From Aliirhizobium smilacinae (GTDB taxonomy: Bacteria; Pseudomonadota; Alphaproteobacteria; Rhizobiales; Rhizobiaceae), in contig NZ_VDMN01000004.1 of assembly GCF_006335145.1 (NCBI RefSeq), positions 248,001 to 312,000 on the forward strand: a DNA stretch of 64,000 nt, read 5' to 3'. The notes beneath the pieces were generated by a model, which worked only from the letters and a program-made list of their open reading frames with translations, had not been told where the DNA came from and ran no database searches. Made by a program: the position numbers and the translations under genes. The stretch's first letter is position 1, and every line of letters begins with the position of its first letter. Positions 26,600 through 36,404 of the stretch are shown piece after piece.

Positions 26600-28018
26600 T
26601 CACGCCTGCGCCATTCGGAAGATCTTACCGGGATTAAAGATGTTTTCGGGATCGAGCCCCTTCTTGACCGAGCGCATCACGTCCAGCGCGCCGCCGAGTT
26701 CCTCGTCGAGATAGGAGATCTTGCCCTGCCCTATGCCATGTTCGCCGGTACAGGTGCCGTCCATCGCGAGTGCGCGACGGCTGAGCCGCTCGGTAAACGC
26801 CTCGACATTGGCGACCGAGGCCGGATCCTTGTCATAGAAGAGCACCAGAACATGAAAATTGCCGTCGCCCGCATGGCCGACGATCGGCGCAAGCAGGCCG
26901 GAACTCTGGATATCGGCCTGGGTCTCGGCGACGCACTCGGCAAGCCTCGAGATCGGCACGCAGACATCCGTCGAAAGACCGTTCAGCGAAGGATCGAGCG
27001 CACGACCGGCCCAATAGGCATTGTGGCGCGCATTCCAGAGCTTTGTGCGCTCCTCGGCATTCGCGGTCCACTGAAATTCGTCACCACCGCATTCGGCAGC
27101 GATCTCGGCAAACTGCTCCGACTGGATACGGACCGTATCTTCCGTACCGTGGAATTCGAGAAACAGCGTCGGCTTTTCCGGATAGGAGAGATCCGAATAG
27201 GCATTGCAGGCCTTGATCTGAACGTCATCCAGCAATTCGATACGCGCGACCGGAACGCCCATCTGGATCGTCATGATAACGGCATTGCAGGCCGCCTCGA
27301 CGCTCGGGAAGGCGCAGACGCCACCCCCGATCTTTTCAGGGATACCCTGCAGCTTGAGCGTCACCGAGGTAATAACCCCGAGAGTGCCTTCCGCGCCAAC
27401 GAAAAGCCGCGTCAGATCATAGCCAGCCGAAGATTTCCTGGCCCGACGTGCCGTGCGGATTTCCTCACCGTCTGCAGTCACGACCGTGAGTGCTAACACA
27501 TTGTCCTTCATCGTCCCGTAACGCACCGCGTTCGTGCCCGATGCGCGGGTAGAGGCCATGCCGCCGATCGTGGCGTTGGCACCTGGATCAATGGGGAAGA
27601 AAAGGCCGGTGTCGCGCAATTCGCGATTGAGTTCCTCACGGGTGATTCCGGGTTCGACAGTGACGTCGAGATCTTCCGGGCTGATCCGCAACACCTTGTT
27701 CATCCGGGAAAAATCGACCGAGATACCGCCCGAAGGCGCATTCACCTGGCCCTCGAGCGACGAGCCGACGCCAAAGGGAATGACGGGAACGCGATGTTCC
27801 GCGCAGGTCCTGACGACGGATTTCACATCTTCGTTCGTCTCGACGAAAACGACACCATCCGGCAATTGTGCCGGCAGATATGTGGTCGTGTGCGCATGTT
27901 GCTCACGAAACGACTGGCCGGTCTGAAAGCGATCCCCGAACGCCTGCTTCAAAATACCGAGAACTGCCCTGATCCCGTCTTCATTGCGCGCGCCAGACTG
28001 AACGTCCCGAACTGCCAT
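26600..28018 (-). CDS. FAD-linked oxidase, D-lactate dehydrogenase/GlcD-like
   Basis: 472 aa. N-terminal FAD-binding type 4 domain with VPVIPFGVGSSLEGQVNAPSGGISVDFSRMNKV and PIDPGANATIGGMASTRASGTNAVRYGTMKDN. The C-terminal FAD-oxidase domain has GHAGDGNFHVLVLFY and the signature CTGEHGIGQGKISYL. This is the cytochrome-linked D-lactate dehydrogenase/glycolate oxidase family, oxidising a 2-hydroxy acid. The exact acid cannot be told from sequence. No glcE/glcF partners lie beside it, which favours a single-subunit D-2-hydroxyacid dehydrogenase. Confidence 0.88.
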   Translation of the reverse strand: MAVRDVQSGARNEDGIRAVLGILKQAFGDRFQTGQSFREQHAHTTTYLPAQLPDGVVFVETNEDVKSVVRTCAEHRVPVIPFGVGSSLEGQVNAPSGGISVDFSRMNKVLRISPEDLDVTVEPGITREELNRELRDTGLFFPIDPGANATIGGMASTRASGTNAVRYGTMKDNVLALTVVTADGEEIRTARRARKSSAGYDLTRLFVGAEGTLGVITSVTLKLQGIPEKIGGGVCAFPSVEAACNAVIMTIQMGVPVARIELLDDVQIKACNAYSDLSYPEKPTLFLEFHGTEDTVRIQSEQFAEIAAECGGDEFQWTANAEERTKLWNARHNAYWAGRALDPSLNGLSTDVCVPISRLAECVAETQADIQSSGLLAPIVGHAGDGNFHVLVLFYDKDPASVANVEAFTERLSRRALAMDGTCTGEHGIGQGKISYLDEELGGALDVMRSVKKGLDPENIFNPGKIFRMAQA

Positions 28019-28127
28019 CTCGAAATCTCCTGCATGCTGAGCAGGAGATTGGTTAGGAGACAGGGCCTTGTTTGTCCAGCCGAAACGAGGTCAGCACGGT
28101 ACGTGGCCTACCATTCGTGACCGATCC

Positions 28128-31100
28128 CTATTCGGCCGCCATGAGAGGTGGCTGCTTGCTGTCGTTCGCCCGACCCTTTTTCGCATTTTCCAGTTCGTCA
28201 TGGAAACGCGCTTCTTCATGCGCATGCGGCTTGGCGAAGCGGGCAAGCAGAAGATAAGCGACCGGCGTGATGTATAGAGTGACCAGCGTGGCGAACCCGA
28301 GACCGCCGACGATCACCCAGCCGAGCGCGATACGCGCCTCGGCACCGGCGCCTTGAGCCAGAACCAGCGGCAGCCCACCGATCACGGTCGCGATCATCGT
28401 CATCATCACGGGACGCAGACGCAGGCTGCAGGCCCGCTCGATCGCCTCACGGCAATTGGCACCCTCGTTACGCAGGTGATTGGCGAATTCGACGATCAAA
28501 ATACCGTTCTTGGCCATCACCCCGACAAGCAGCACCAGGCCGATCTGGCTGTAGACATTCAGGCTTGATCCGGTCAGCACCAATGCAAACGCGGCGCAGG
28601 CAAGCCCCAATGGCACCGTCGACATGATAATGACCGAAGAAAGCACGCTTTCGAACTGGGCAGCCAAGACCAGAAAGATGATGGCGATCGCAAATCCGAA
28701 GGTGAGCGCCATGCCGCTGGAATTTTCCTTGAGCGTTGCAGCTTCAGCAAGCGGGATCAGACGCGATCCCTGCGGCATCAGCGGCTGTGCAAGTTCGGTC
28801 GCAACCTGAACCGCCTGGCCGAGCGAAACGCCATCCTTGAGTCCTGCAGAGAAGGATACCGATGCGAGCTGCTGTTCGCGACGCAGGGTCGGCGAAACCG
28901 CCCGTTCTTCCAGTGTCGCAACCGTCGACATCGGCACCATCCGACCATCCTTGGTCTTCAGGAAAATGCTTTCGAGATCGGTTGGATCGTCGATAGGTCT
29001 TGTCGTCGACTTGAGCTTGACCGGGATCGCCTCGCCATTGACGAAGACATCGACGACGGAACGACCTTCGAGCAGCGACTGCACCGCCGTCCCGAGATCA
29101 GTGATGTTTATGCCCAGGTCAGACGCCCGCTCGCGATTGACGGTCACGAAGATCTGCGCCTGGTTCGGCTCGTCGTTGAGACGCGGCGTATCGAACAGAT
29201 TGGTCTCGCGCAGGGAATCCACGAGCTTTGTCGCCGCTACGGTCAGCTGTTCGTGGTTCGTGCCGACCAGCGCCATCTGCAAACCATTGCCGGCGCCCCG
29301 GATACGAAGGCTGTTCTGCTGCTGCGCAAAGGCCCGCAGCGCCGGCACGGTTGCCGTCGCCGCATTGATATCCTTGACGATCTCCGCCTGGCTGCGGTCA
29401 CGTTCCGACCATGGAGCGAGCGTCAGCACCATGAAGCCGTTGTTCTTGGCGCCGCCCTGCCCCGAGATCGAATAGATATTCTGGATTTCGCCGGAATCGA
29501 CAAGCGGCTGAAGTTTTTCTTCGACCTGCTGCAGCTTGTCGCGCATGTATTTCAGGCTGACGCCTTCGGGCGCCGTAGCCCGAAGAAAGACCATCGCCCG
29601 GTCTTCTGCCGGCGTCAGCTCGCTCTTGACCGTCTTGAAAGCCATGAAGCCGGCACCGCCGAACAGAAGCGCGACCACAACAACCGCAGCCGGCGCATTC
29701 AGGCAGGCATGCAGGGTCGTGCGGTAGACATTGGCAAACAGCGTGCCGAACCTGCCAAGCAGACCGTCATGTTTTTCCTTGATCGGCTTGGTCAGCATCC
29801 GGGATGCAAGCATCGGGCAGAGCGTCAGCGCAGTGATCGACGAAAGCGCCACGGCGAAAGCCAGAACGAAGCCGAATTCGCGGAACAAGCCGCCCATCTG
29901 GCCGGGAAGGAACGAGAGCGGGATGAAGACTGCGGCAAGCGTCGCCGTGGTCGCAAGAACCGCGAAAAACACTTCCTGGGTGCCGATCACGGCAGCGGCG
30001 CGCGGCCCCATGCCTTCGGCTCGTCGCCGCACGATATTCTCGAGCACGACGATCGCGTCATCGACCACGAGGCCTGTGGCGAGAACGATCGCCAGCAGTG
30101 TCAGGATATTGATCGAGAAACCGACCATATAGATCGCAACCAGCGTGCCGATCAGCGCCACCGGCATGGTCAACGCAGGAATGAGCGTCGCCTTCCAGTC
30201 GCGCAGGAAGAGGAAGATCACCAACACGACGATCGTGCCGGACAGGGCCAGCGCAATCTCCACCTCGTGCAGCGCCCCCTCGATGAACACGGCATCATCG
30301 CTGGTGATTGCGATCCGCGTGCCTTCGGGAAGGCTTTTCGACAGTTCGGCAACGGCAGCCCGCACGCCCTCCGAAATACTGAGCGTGTTGGACTGTGCCT
30401 GGCGAAGTACGCCGAGACCGACGCCCTGAACGCCGTTTGAGCGAAGCGCGGTCGTCCCGTCATCCGGTCCGAGCATCACGGTCGCAACATCGCGAAGCCT
30501 GATGTTGTCTCCGATCAGGATATTCTCGAAATCCTCGGGTTTGGTGAGGTTGGCGGTAGCGCGAACGACGATATCCTGCGTCGAGGATTCAAGCGATCCT
30601 GCCGGCACATCCATCGCCGCCGTCGACAATGCGTTGGAAAGGTCTGCAATCGTCAGGCCACGGCTCGCCAGCGCGGTCTGGTTCACGTCGACGCGAAAAA
30701 TCTTTTCCTGGTCACCGTAAAGTTCGACGTCAGCAACGCCATCCACGGCCGCAAGCCGGTCGGACACTTCATTATCGACGAGAAGCGTCAGTTCCTCCAT
30801 CGACATGGTGGACGAGGTGACGGCAAGCCGCATGATCGGCTGGCTGTCGCTGTCCGCCTTGATGATGCGCGGTTCGTCGGCATCCTCCGGCAACTGGCCG
30901 GTCACCCGCCCGAGTGCATCGCGCACGTCGTTTGCGGCAACGGCCAGATCGGCTGTGTCGCTGAATTCGAGTGTAACGCGGCTCTGGCCGAAATCGGAGA
31001 CGGACGAGATCGACTTCAGACCGCTGACGCGCGCGACGGCACCTTCGATGACGTCCGTCACCTCCTGGTCCATCGTTTGCGCAGATGCACCGTCGTAAGT

Positions 31101-31316
31101 GGTGCGCACGCTGATGACAGGCTGATCGACATCCGGCAATTCGCGCACTTCGACGCCGACAAGGGCTGCGAGACCCGCGACGACAAGCAATGTGTTGAGA
31201 ACCGCAGCAAGGATGGGGCGCCGGACGAAAAGCGCGGCAAAACCCTGCTTGCCGGGTTGAGCCTGTGATGCGCCCTGTGGCGTCTCTTGCGACTGTCCGT
31301 TGTTATCCGCGCTCAT
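28128..31316 (-). CDS. RND multidrug efflux permease (HAE1/AcrB type)
   Basis: 1062 aa. Topology of the HAE1 family: a first membrane helix (about 27-48), a large periplasmic loop, then blocks of helices. The paired aspartates of the proton relay are in LATGLVVDDAIVVLENIVRR. Its start overlaps the adaptor stop (ATGA). It exports drugs or other amphiphiles from the periplasm and membrane with the adaptor at 31313. No outer-membrane TolC-like gene is adjacent, so a distant TolC is presumably used. The N-terminus has a 25-residue polar extension rich in Gln. Confidence 0.93.
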   Translation of the reverse strand: MSADNNGQSQETPQGASQAQPGKQGFAALFVRRPILAAVLNTLLVVAGLAALVGVEVRELPDVDQPVISVRTTYDGASAQTMDQEVTDVIEGAVARVSGLKSISSVSDFGQSRVTLEFSDTADLAVAANDVRDALGRVTGQLPEDADEPRIIKADSDSQPIMRLAVTSSTMSMEELTLLVDNEVSDRLAAVDGVADVELYGDQEKIFRVDVNQTALASRGLTIADLSNALSTAAMDVPAGSLESSTQDIVVRATANLTKPEDFENILIGDNIRLRDVATVMLGPDDGTTALRSNGVQGVGLGVLRQAQSNTLSISEGVRAAVAELSKSLPEGTRIAITSDDAVFIEGALHEVEIALALSGTIVVLVIFLFLRDWKATLIPALTMPVALIGTLVAIYMVGFSINILTLLAIVLATGLVVDDAIVVLENIVRRRAEGMGPRAAAVIGTQEVFFAVLATTATLAAVFIPLSFLPGQMGGLFREFGFVLAFAVALSSITALTLCPMLASRMLTKPIKEKHDGLLGRFGTLFANVYRTTLHACLNAPAAVVVVALLFGGAGFMAFKTVKSELTPAEDRAMVFLRATAPEGVSLKYMRDKLQQVEEKLQPLVDSGEIQNIYSISGQGGAKNNGFMVLTLAPWSERDRSQAEIVKDINAATATVPALRAFAQQQNSLRIRGAGNGLQMALVGTNHEQLTVAATKLVDSLRETNLFDTPRLNDEPNQAQIFVTVNRERASDLGINITDLGTAVQSLLEGRSVVDVFVNGEAIPVKLKSTTRPIDDPTDLESIFLKTKDGRMVPMSTVATLEERAVSPTLRREQQLASVSFSAGLKDGVSLGQAVQVATELAQPLMPQGSRLIPLAEAATLKENSSGMALTFGFAIAIIFLVLAAQFESVLSSVIIMSTVPLGLACAAFALVLTGSSLNVYSQIGLVLLVGVMAKNGILIVEFANHLRNEGANCREAIERACSLRLRPVMMTMIATVIGGLPLVLAQGAGAEARIALGWVIVGGLGFATLVTLYITPVAYLLLARFAKPHAHEEARFHDELENAKKGRANDSKQPPLMAAE

Positions 31317-32497
31317 CGGCTGGCAACCTCCGGCGGCTTCTCACCGGCAATACGAACCGTACCACCTTCGCGAACGCGCTGCAGGCCTTCCGTCGCAATC
31401 GCGTCACCCTCATTGATCTCCGCAGCGACAAGGATCGCATCCGGATTGCGCTGGATGATCCTGACCCGTGTCTTTACCGACTTGTGATCCTCGATACGCC
31501 AGACGAACGAACCCTGGCTGTCCCATTGAATGGCCAAAGGATCGACAGCGGGATACGTTTCGCCGGGAAAGCGCATCGTCACGCCGAAGGACATGCCCGC
31601 CCGCAATTGGTCGTCGCCATTGGGGATCTTGGCGCGAATGCGGATGGTGCGGCTAGCTGGATCGACGCGGTTGTCCACCGCCTCGATAGAGCCGTTGAAT
31701 GTCTGCCCCGGACGTGAAATGGACGTGGCTTCGACCGGCATATCGTTCTTGACCTGCACGGCAAAACGCTCTGGAGCCCAGAAATCGACGAGCAGTTCGG
31801 ATCGGTTGTCTATTGTTACGACATTGCTTGTCGTCGTGACGTTGTCGCCGATATTGATCGCGACGATGCCGACAATCCCATCGATCGGCGCCACAACGGA
31901 ACGTCGTTTAAGCGCAAGCTGTGCATTGGTCAGCGCGAGCTGGGCCGTTTCCTCGGCAATCTGCGCATCCAGGACATCGAGGCGGGAGAAACTTTTCAGA
32001 TTCCTGTAGCTCTCCGACTTTTCTTTCGCGCTGCGCAGAAGCACCTGCGCCTGGTCACGCAGAATGATCTGCTCGTCGTCGTCGAGCTTGGCAAGCGCCT
32101 GCCCCTTCTTCACCCGGTCGCCGGATTTCACCAGGATCTCGTTGATCGTGCCGGAGGCCTGCGGCATCACGATGACCGATTGAATCGCCTCGCCATCGCC
32201 GATGGCAGACAGGCTGTCATTCACGACACCTGTTCCGACCGGCCTTGTCGAGACGAGCACGGCCTGCGCTTCTCCCGAACTCCGCTGATTGCGGCCCGAA
32301 CCCGTCGCGCGTTGCCCATTCCCAGCGACTGTCGCAGAAACCGGTTCGCTTGCTTTCGGATTAATCGCGGAAACGATCGTCTGAGGAACGCCCATGGATA
32401 CCAGCGTACGGCCAGCATCGGCCGACAGATAAACCCAGAAACAGAGGCCTCCAAGTAAAACCGCAGCCGACAAAAGAAGCTGGTTCCAGATCCGCAT
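31313..32497 (-). CDS. RND efflux periplasmic adaptor (membrane fusion protein)
   Basis: 394 aa. One N-terminal membrane helix (about 7-26) anchors it. The lipoyl motif GTINEILVKSGDRVKKGQALAKLDDD is followed by an alpha-hairpin (residues about 155-200), a second lipoyl half (RRSVVAPIDGIVGIVAINIGDNV) and a beta-barrel. Links the RND permease to an outer-membrane channel. First gene of the pair. The N-terminal region between helix and lipoyl domain (residues 45-85) is Ser/Gly/Arg rich and likely flexible. Confidence 0.92.
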   Translation of the reverse strand: MRIWNQLLLSAAVLLGGLCFWVYLSADAGRTLVSMGVPQTIVSAINPKASEPVSATVAGNGQRATGSGRNQRSSGEAQAVLVSTRPVGTGVVNDSLSAIGDGEAIQSVIVMPQASGTINEILVKSGDRVKKGQALAKLDDDEQIILRDQAQVLLRSAKEKSESYRNLKSFSRLDVLDAQIAEETAQLALTNAQLALKRRSVVAPIDGIVGIVAINIGDNVTTTSNVVTIDNRSELLVDFWAPERFAVQVKNDMPVEATSISRPGQTFNGSIEAVDNRVDPASRTIRIRAKIPNGDDQLRAGMSFGVTMRFPGETYPAVDPLAIQWDSQGSFVWRIEDHKSVKTRVRIIQRNPDAILVAAEINEGDAIATEGLQRVREGGTVRIAGEKPPEVASR

Positions 32498-32790
32498 GCA
32501 TATCCTCGCAACTATGATTGGGTTGTGAGGAGTATCCCCGTTTCCCTATGAACACGCAATGGCTGTGCCATCGCCTTACCGATTTGTAACATCACGGGAT
32601 TTCACGCTTATGTCAGAATGAACCCATACCGCCCGTTGCAGAAACCAGACCATCCATCCCTGTCACCGAGCTGAACGAATTTCGCGTGTTATCGTTCAAT
32701 TTGCCTTGTGATGCGCTTTTCCTCCGCAAACATTGGAATGAAAAGAGAACATCGACTGGCCTTTCGGTCTCGAATCACTACATTGGCCGC

Positions 32791-35316
32791 ATGAGCAACA
32801 GTTTCGACGATATTCCGTTCTTCGACGAAGAGCCGGAACCCGCGCCGCGCAGGCAGCAGGTCCCTTCCGATCGCCAGCAGCCGACACAGAGCGGGCCTTT
32901 GGGCGGATCTCAGGGTGGACTTGGCATCGCCGCACGCGCCATGGCCGCACGCGACGGCGCACGCCCTGCCGCCGACTATCTTTCCGGCCTCAACCCGGAA
33001 CAGCGCGAAGCGGTGGAAACGATCGACGGCCCGGTTCTGGTGCTCGCCGGCGCCGGCACCGGCAAGACGCGCGTGCTGACCACCCGTATTGCGCATATTC
33101 TGGAGACCGGCCGTGCATGGCCGAGCCAAATTCTCGCCGTCACCTTTACCAACAAGGCGGCGCGCGAAATGAAGGAGCGCATCGGCGTTCTCGTCGGCGG
33201 CGCTGTCGAAGGCATGCCGTGGCTCGGGACGTTCCACTCGATCGGCGTCAAGATCCTCCGGCGCCATGCGGAACTGGTGGGCCTGCGCTCGGACTTCACC
33301 ATTCTCGACACCGACGACGTCGTCCGGCTGATCAAGCAGCTGATCCAGGCCGAAAATCTCGACGACAAGCGCTGGCCGGCAAAACAGTTCGCCGGCATGA
33401 TCGACGGCTGGAAGAACAAGGGCTTGTTGCCGCCCGACATTCCGGAAGGCGATGCGCGCGCTTTCGCCAACGGCAAGGGGCGCGAGCTTTATGCCGCCTA
33501 TCAGGCACGCTTGAGAACGCTGAACGCCTGCGATTTCGGCGATCTTCTGCTGCATCCGATCACGATCTTCCGCAAGACGCCGGACCTTCTGAAGGAGTAT
33601 CACCAGAAGTTCCGCTATATTCTGGTCGACGAGTATCAGGATACCAATACCGCACAGTATATGTGGCTGCGTCTTCTGGCCCAGCGCCCCAAGGACGTGC
33701 CTCAGAACGTCTGTTGCGTCGGTGACGACGACCAGTCGATCTATGGCTGGCGTGGGGCGGAGGTGGACAATATCCTGCGTTTCGAAAAGGATTTTCACGG
33801 CGCCAAGGTGATCAAGCTGGAGCGCAATTATCGTTCCACCGAACATATTCTCGGCGCTGCCGGTCACCTGATCGCGCACAATGAAGGCCGGTTGGGCAAA
33901 ACGCTGTTCACCGATCGCGTCGATCCCGACGACGAGAAGGTGATCGTCCATGCTGCCTGGGACTCGGAAGAAGAGGCCCGCGCTGTCGGCGAGGAAATCG
34001 AACGGCTGCAGCGTGGCGATGGAGACGGCAAGAAGCATGCGCTCAACGATATGGCGATCCTCGTGCGCGCCTCCTTCCAGATGCGCGAGTTCGAAGACCG
34101 TTTCGTCACGCTCGGCCTGAATTATCGCGTCATCGGCGGCCCGCGCTTTTACGAACGGCTCGAAATCCGCGATGCCATGGCCTATTTCCGCCTCGTCTGC
34201 CAGCCGGCCGACGATCTGGCCTTCGAGCGTATCGTCAATACCCCCAAGCGAGGGCTTGGCGACACGACCATACGTTATTTGCACGACTCCGCCCGCGCCC
34301 GCGACGTTCCGATGTTGCAGGCCGCTTCCGAGATGGTCGAGACGGACGAGTTGAAGCCGAAGGCCCGCAAGGCGCTGTTCGATGTCGTGCAAAACTTCAG
34401 GAACTGGCAGGAGCGACTTGAAAGGACGGAACACACGGAACTTGCCGAGCAGATCCTCGAAGAGTCCGGCTATACCGACATGTGGAAGAACGACAAGTCG
34501 GCGGAAGCACCGGGTCGTCTCGACAACCTGAAGGAACTTATCCGCTCGATGGAGGCCTTCGAATCCATGCGAGGTTTCCTCGAACACGTCTCGCTCGTCA
34601 TGGATGCCGAGCAGAACGAGAACCTGGATGCCGTCTCGATCATGACACTCCATTCGGCAAAAGGCCTGGAATTCGAGACCGTCTTCCTTCCTGGCTGGGA
34701 GGAAGGCCTGTTTCCGCATCAGCGCGCACTCGATGAAGGCGGCCGGTCCGGGCTCGAGGAGGAACGTCGTCTCGCTTATGTCGGCATTACTCGCGCCAAG
34801 CGGCGCTGCCATATCTGGTTCGTCTCCAATCGCCGCATCCATGGTCTCTGGCAATCGACCCTGCCGTCACGCTTCCTTGAAGAGCTGCCGCAGAGCCATG
34901 TCGATGTGGCGGCCTCCGACTCGTCGAATTACGGTGGTTACGGAGGGCGCGGCGGTTACGGCCAGTCGCGTTTCGACAAGGCCGAACCTTTCGCCAACTC
35001 CTATTCGACACCCGGCTGGAAACGCGCCCAGGCCAACAAGACCGACGCCACCCGCGACAACTGGGGCAACCGCTCCGGCCACGCGGTGGAACGCATCGGC
35101 TACGGCGAAAGCGGCCCGCGCGGTCGCACGATCGACGGCGAACTCGTGGCCAAATCCGTGGCCGACACGCCCTCGAAATTTTCGATCGGCGACCGGGTCT
35201 TTCACATCAAGTTCGGCAATGGCAATGTTGCAGGCATCGAGGGCAACAAGCTGACCATCGAGTTCGACCGAGCAGGGCAGAAGCGCGTGCTGGATGGGTT
35301 TGTGGAAAAGGCGTGA
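32791..35316 (+). CDS. uvrD: UvrD/PcrA-family DNA helicase II
   Basis: 841 aa from the ATG at 32791 (MSNSFDDIPFFDEEPEP). SF1A helicase with Walker A AGAGTGKT at 86-93, motif II DEYQDTN, motif III GDDDQSIYGWRGA, motif IV ERNYRS, motif V TLHSAKGLEFETVFLPG and motif VI YVGITRAK. The extra acidic/Pro-rich N-terminal 60 aa and the C-terminal GDRVFHIKFGNGNVAGIEG (Tudor-like PcrA C-terminal domain that can bind RNA polymerase) are typical of rhizobial UvrD. It unwinds DNA in excision and mismatch repair. No recognisable ribosome site precedes the ATG, so the start rests on the protein alignment in memory. Confidence 0.92.
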   Translation: MSNSFDDIPFFDEEPEPAPRRQQVPSDRQQPTQSGPLGGSQGGLGIAARAMAARDGARPAADYLSGLNPEQREAVETIDGPVLVLAGAGTGKTRVLTTRIAHILETGRAWPSQILAVTFTNKAAREMKERIGVLVGGAVEGMPWLGTFHSIGVKILRRHAELVGLRSDFTILDTDDVVRLIKQLIQAENLDDKRWPAKQFAGMIDGWKNKGLLPPDIPEGDARAFANGKGRELYAAYQARLRTLNACDFGDLLLHPITIFRKTPDLLKEYHQKFRYILVDEYQDTNTAQYMWLRLLAQRPKDVPQNVCCVGDDDQSIYGWRGAEVDNILRFEKDFHGAKVIKLERNYRSTEHILGAAGHLIAHNEGRLGKTLFTDRVDPDDEKVIVHAAWDSEEEARAVGEEIERLQRGDGDGKKHALNDMAILVRASFQMREFEDRFVTLGLNYRVIGGPRFYERLEIRDAMAYFRLVCQPADDLAFERIVNTPKRGLGDTTIRYLHDSARARDVPMLQAASEMVETDELKPKARKALFDVVQNFRNWQERLERTEHTELAEQILEESGYTDMWKNDKSAEAPGRLDNLKELIRSMEAFESMRGFLEHVSLVMDAEQNENLDAVSIMTLHSAKGLEFETVFLPGWEEGLFPHQRALDEGGRSGLEEERRLAYVGITRAKRRCHIWFVSNRRIHGLWQSTLPSRFLEELPQSHVDVAASDSSNYGGYGGRGGYGQSRFDKAEPFANSYSTPGWKRAQANKTDATRDNWGNRSGHAVERIGYGESGPRGRTIDGELVAKSVADTPSKFSIGDRVFHIKFGNGNVAGIEGNKLTIEFDRAGQKRVLDGFVEKA

Positions 35317-35380
35317 CGGGAGCCGCTACGCCTTTTGCCGCATCCATTTTTGACGACATACGTCCAGCAGTAAAATATGC

Positions 35381-36256
35381 CTATCTCACTCCGAGTGAAT
35401 CCAGGAAAGCATCAACCCGGTGGGTGTAAGTGCCGGCAAGGCCGAGAGTGCTGTTGATCGCGCCATGGCGCAGCGCAACCTTGAGAACCTCGGCTCTTCC
35501 GCCAGCGCGGCCGGCAAAGGCGTCGGCCTGCGGGCAGGAATCGCGCCGCAGGCTGGAACATACAAGCAGCATGGGCGGCACGTTTCCGTTCAACTGTAGC
35601 GCTGGCGAGGCTTTTGACCAGAAGCGTGGATCGCTCCCGAACACCCGATCATAAAACCTGGGATGGCCTGGCCGCTCCATGATCGCCGAAACATCGTAGG
35701 CTGCGCTATCGAGCGCCACCGTTCCTGCCCATTGCTTTACGCCTGCCTTTTCAGCGATCGAACGATCTGTAGAGACGAGTGCCACGAGGTGAGCGCCGGC
35801 TGAATGTCCCATCAATACGATCTTCGAGGGATCACCACCCCATGAGCCAGCTCGTCGCTGGGCCACCGCCATTGCGGCTGCAACGTCTGCCGCCTGCTGA
35901 AGTGGATCGGCAGCCGGCATCAATCTTGTCTCGACCGATACGAAGATGAAGCCCTTCGGCAACCAGTGCGCAACCTTGTTCTCTACTACACCTCGGGCGG
36001 ATTTCGAGCCAACCGTCCATGCTCCGCCGTGCACCATAAGTATGATCGGGGATTTTCGAGCGTTTTTTGGTAGATAGACATCCATCCTTTGCTCGGACAT
36101 AGGACCGTAGGCAATATCGCGTTCAACGCGTGCGCCAAAAAGATTATCCAATGGCTGTTGCGCGTAGACCGGGGCTGCCAGGGAAGCCGTCAGCATGGCC
36201 AATATCAACAACGCACGCTTCACAAACGAGCAACCCAAAAGACCGATGTCGGTCAT
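35381..36256 (-). CDS. Exported alpha/beta hydrolase (esterase-like)
   Basis: 291 aa. AAGGAA precedes the ATG at 36256 by 8 bases; a GTG at 36223 would give a shorter signal peptide. Signal peptide to about residue 32 (SLAAPVYAQQ). Esterase motifs are the oxyanion HGGAW near residue 76, the nucleophile elbow GHSAGAH and a C-terminal His in VALRHGAINS. The acid residue is probably D in CPQADAF. It resembles the BD-FAE/acetyl-xylan esterase-like hydrolases; the substrate is unknown. It is divergent from the M20 amidohydrolase gene. Confidence 0.85.
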   Translation of the reverse strand: MTDIGLLGCSFVKRALLILAMLTASLAAPVYAQQPLDNLFGARVERDIAYGPMSEQRMDVYLPKNARKSPIILMVHGGAWTVGSKSARGVVENKVAHWLPKGFIFVSVETRLMPAADPLQQAADVAAAMAVAQRRAGSWGGDPSKIVLMGHSAGAHLVALVSTDRSIAEKAGVKQWAGTVALDSAAYDVSAIMERPGHPRFYDRVFGSDPRFWSKASPALQLNGNVPPMLLVCSSLRRDSCPQADAFAGRAGGRAEVLKVALRHGAINSTLGLAGTYTHRVDAFLDSLGVR

Positions 36257-36404
36257 ATTTCTATTCCTTCAAAAACTTATCCAACAGAGGCGACTTGACG
36301 CCTCATTTGTTGCCGGAAAATTTCAGACGCGAAATTCTTTCGTCGCATTGCCGCGCTCAAGCGTGTTCGTTAGGTCTTTTGTCCAGCCACACGGAGCACA
36401 TATA

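Noticed and set aside
29253..30440. 395-codon frame antisense to the RND permease
   Set aside because: Charged, His/Arg/Gln-rich product typical of an antisense frame; the permease is complete.
32689..34854. 721-codon open frame antisense to uvrD
   Set aside because: UvrD has all helicase motifs on the plus strand; the antisense product shows no motif.
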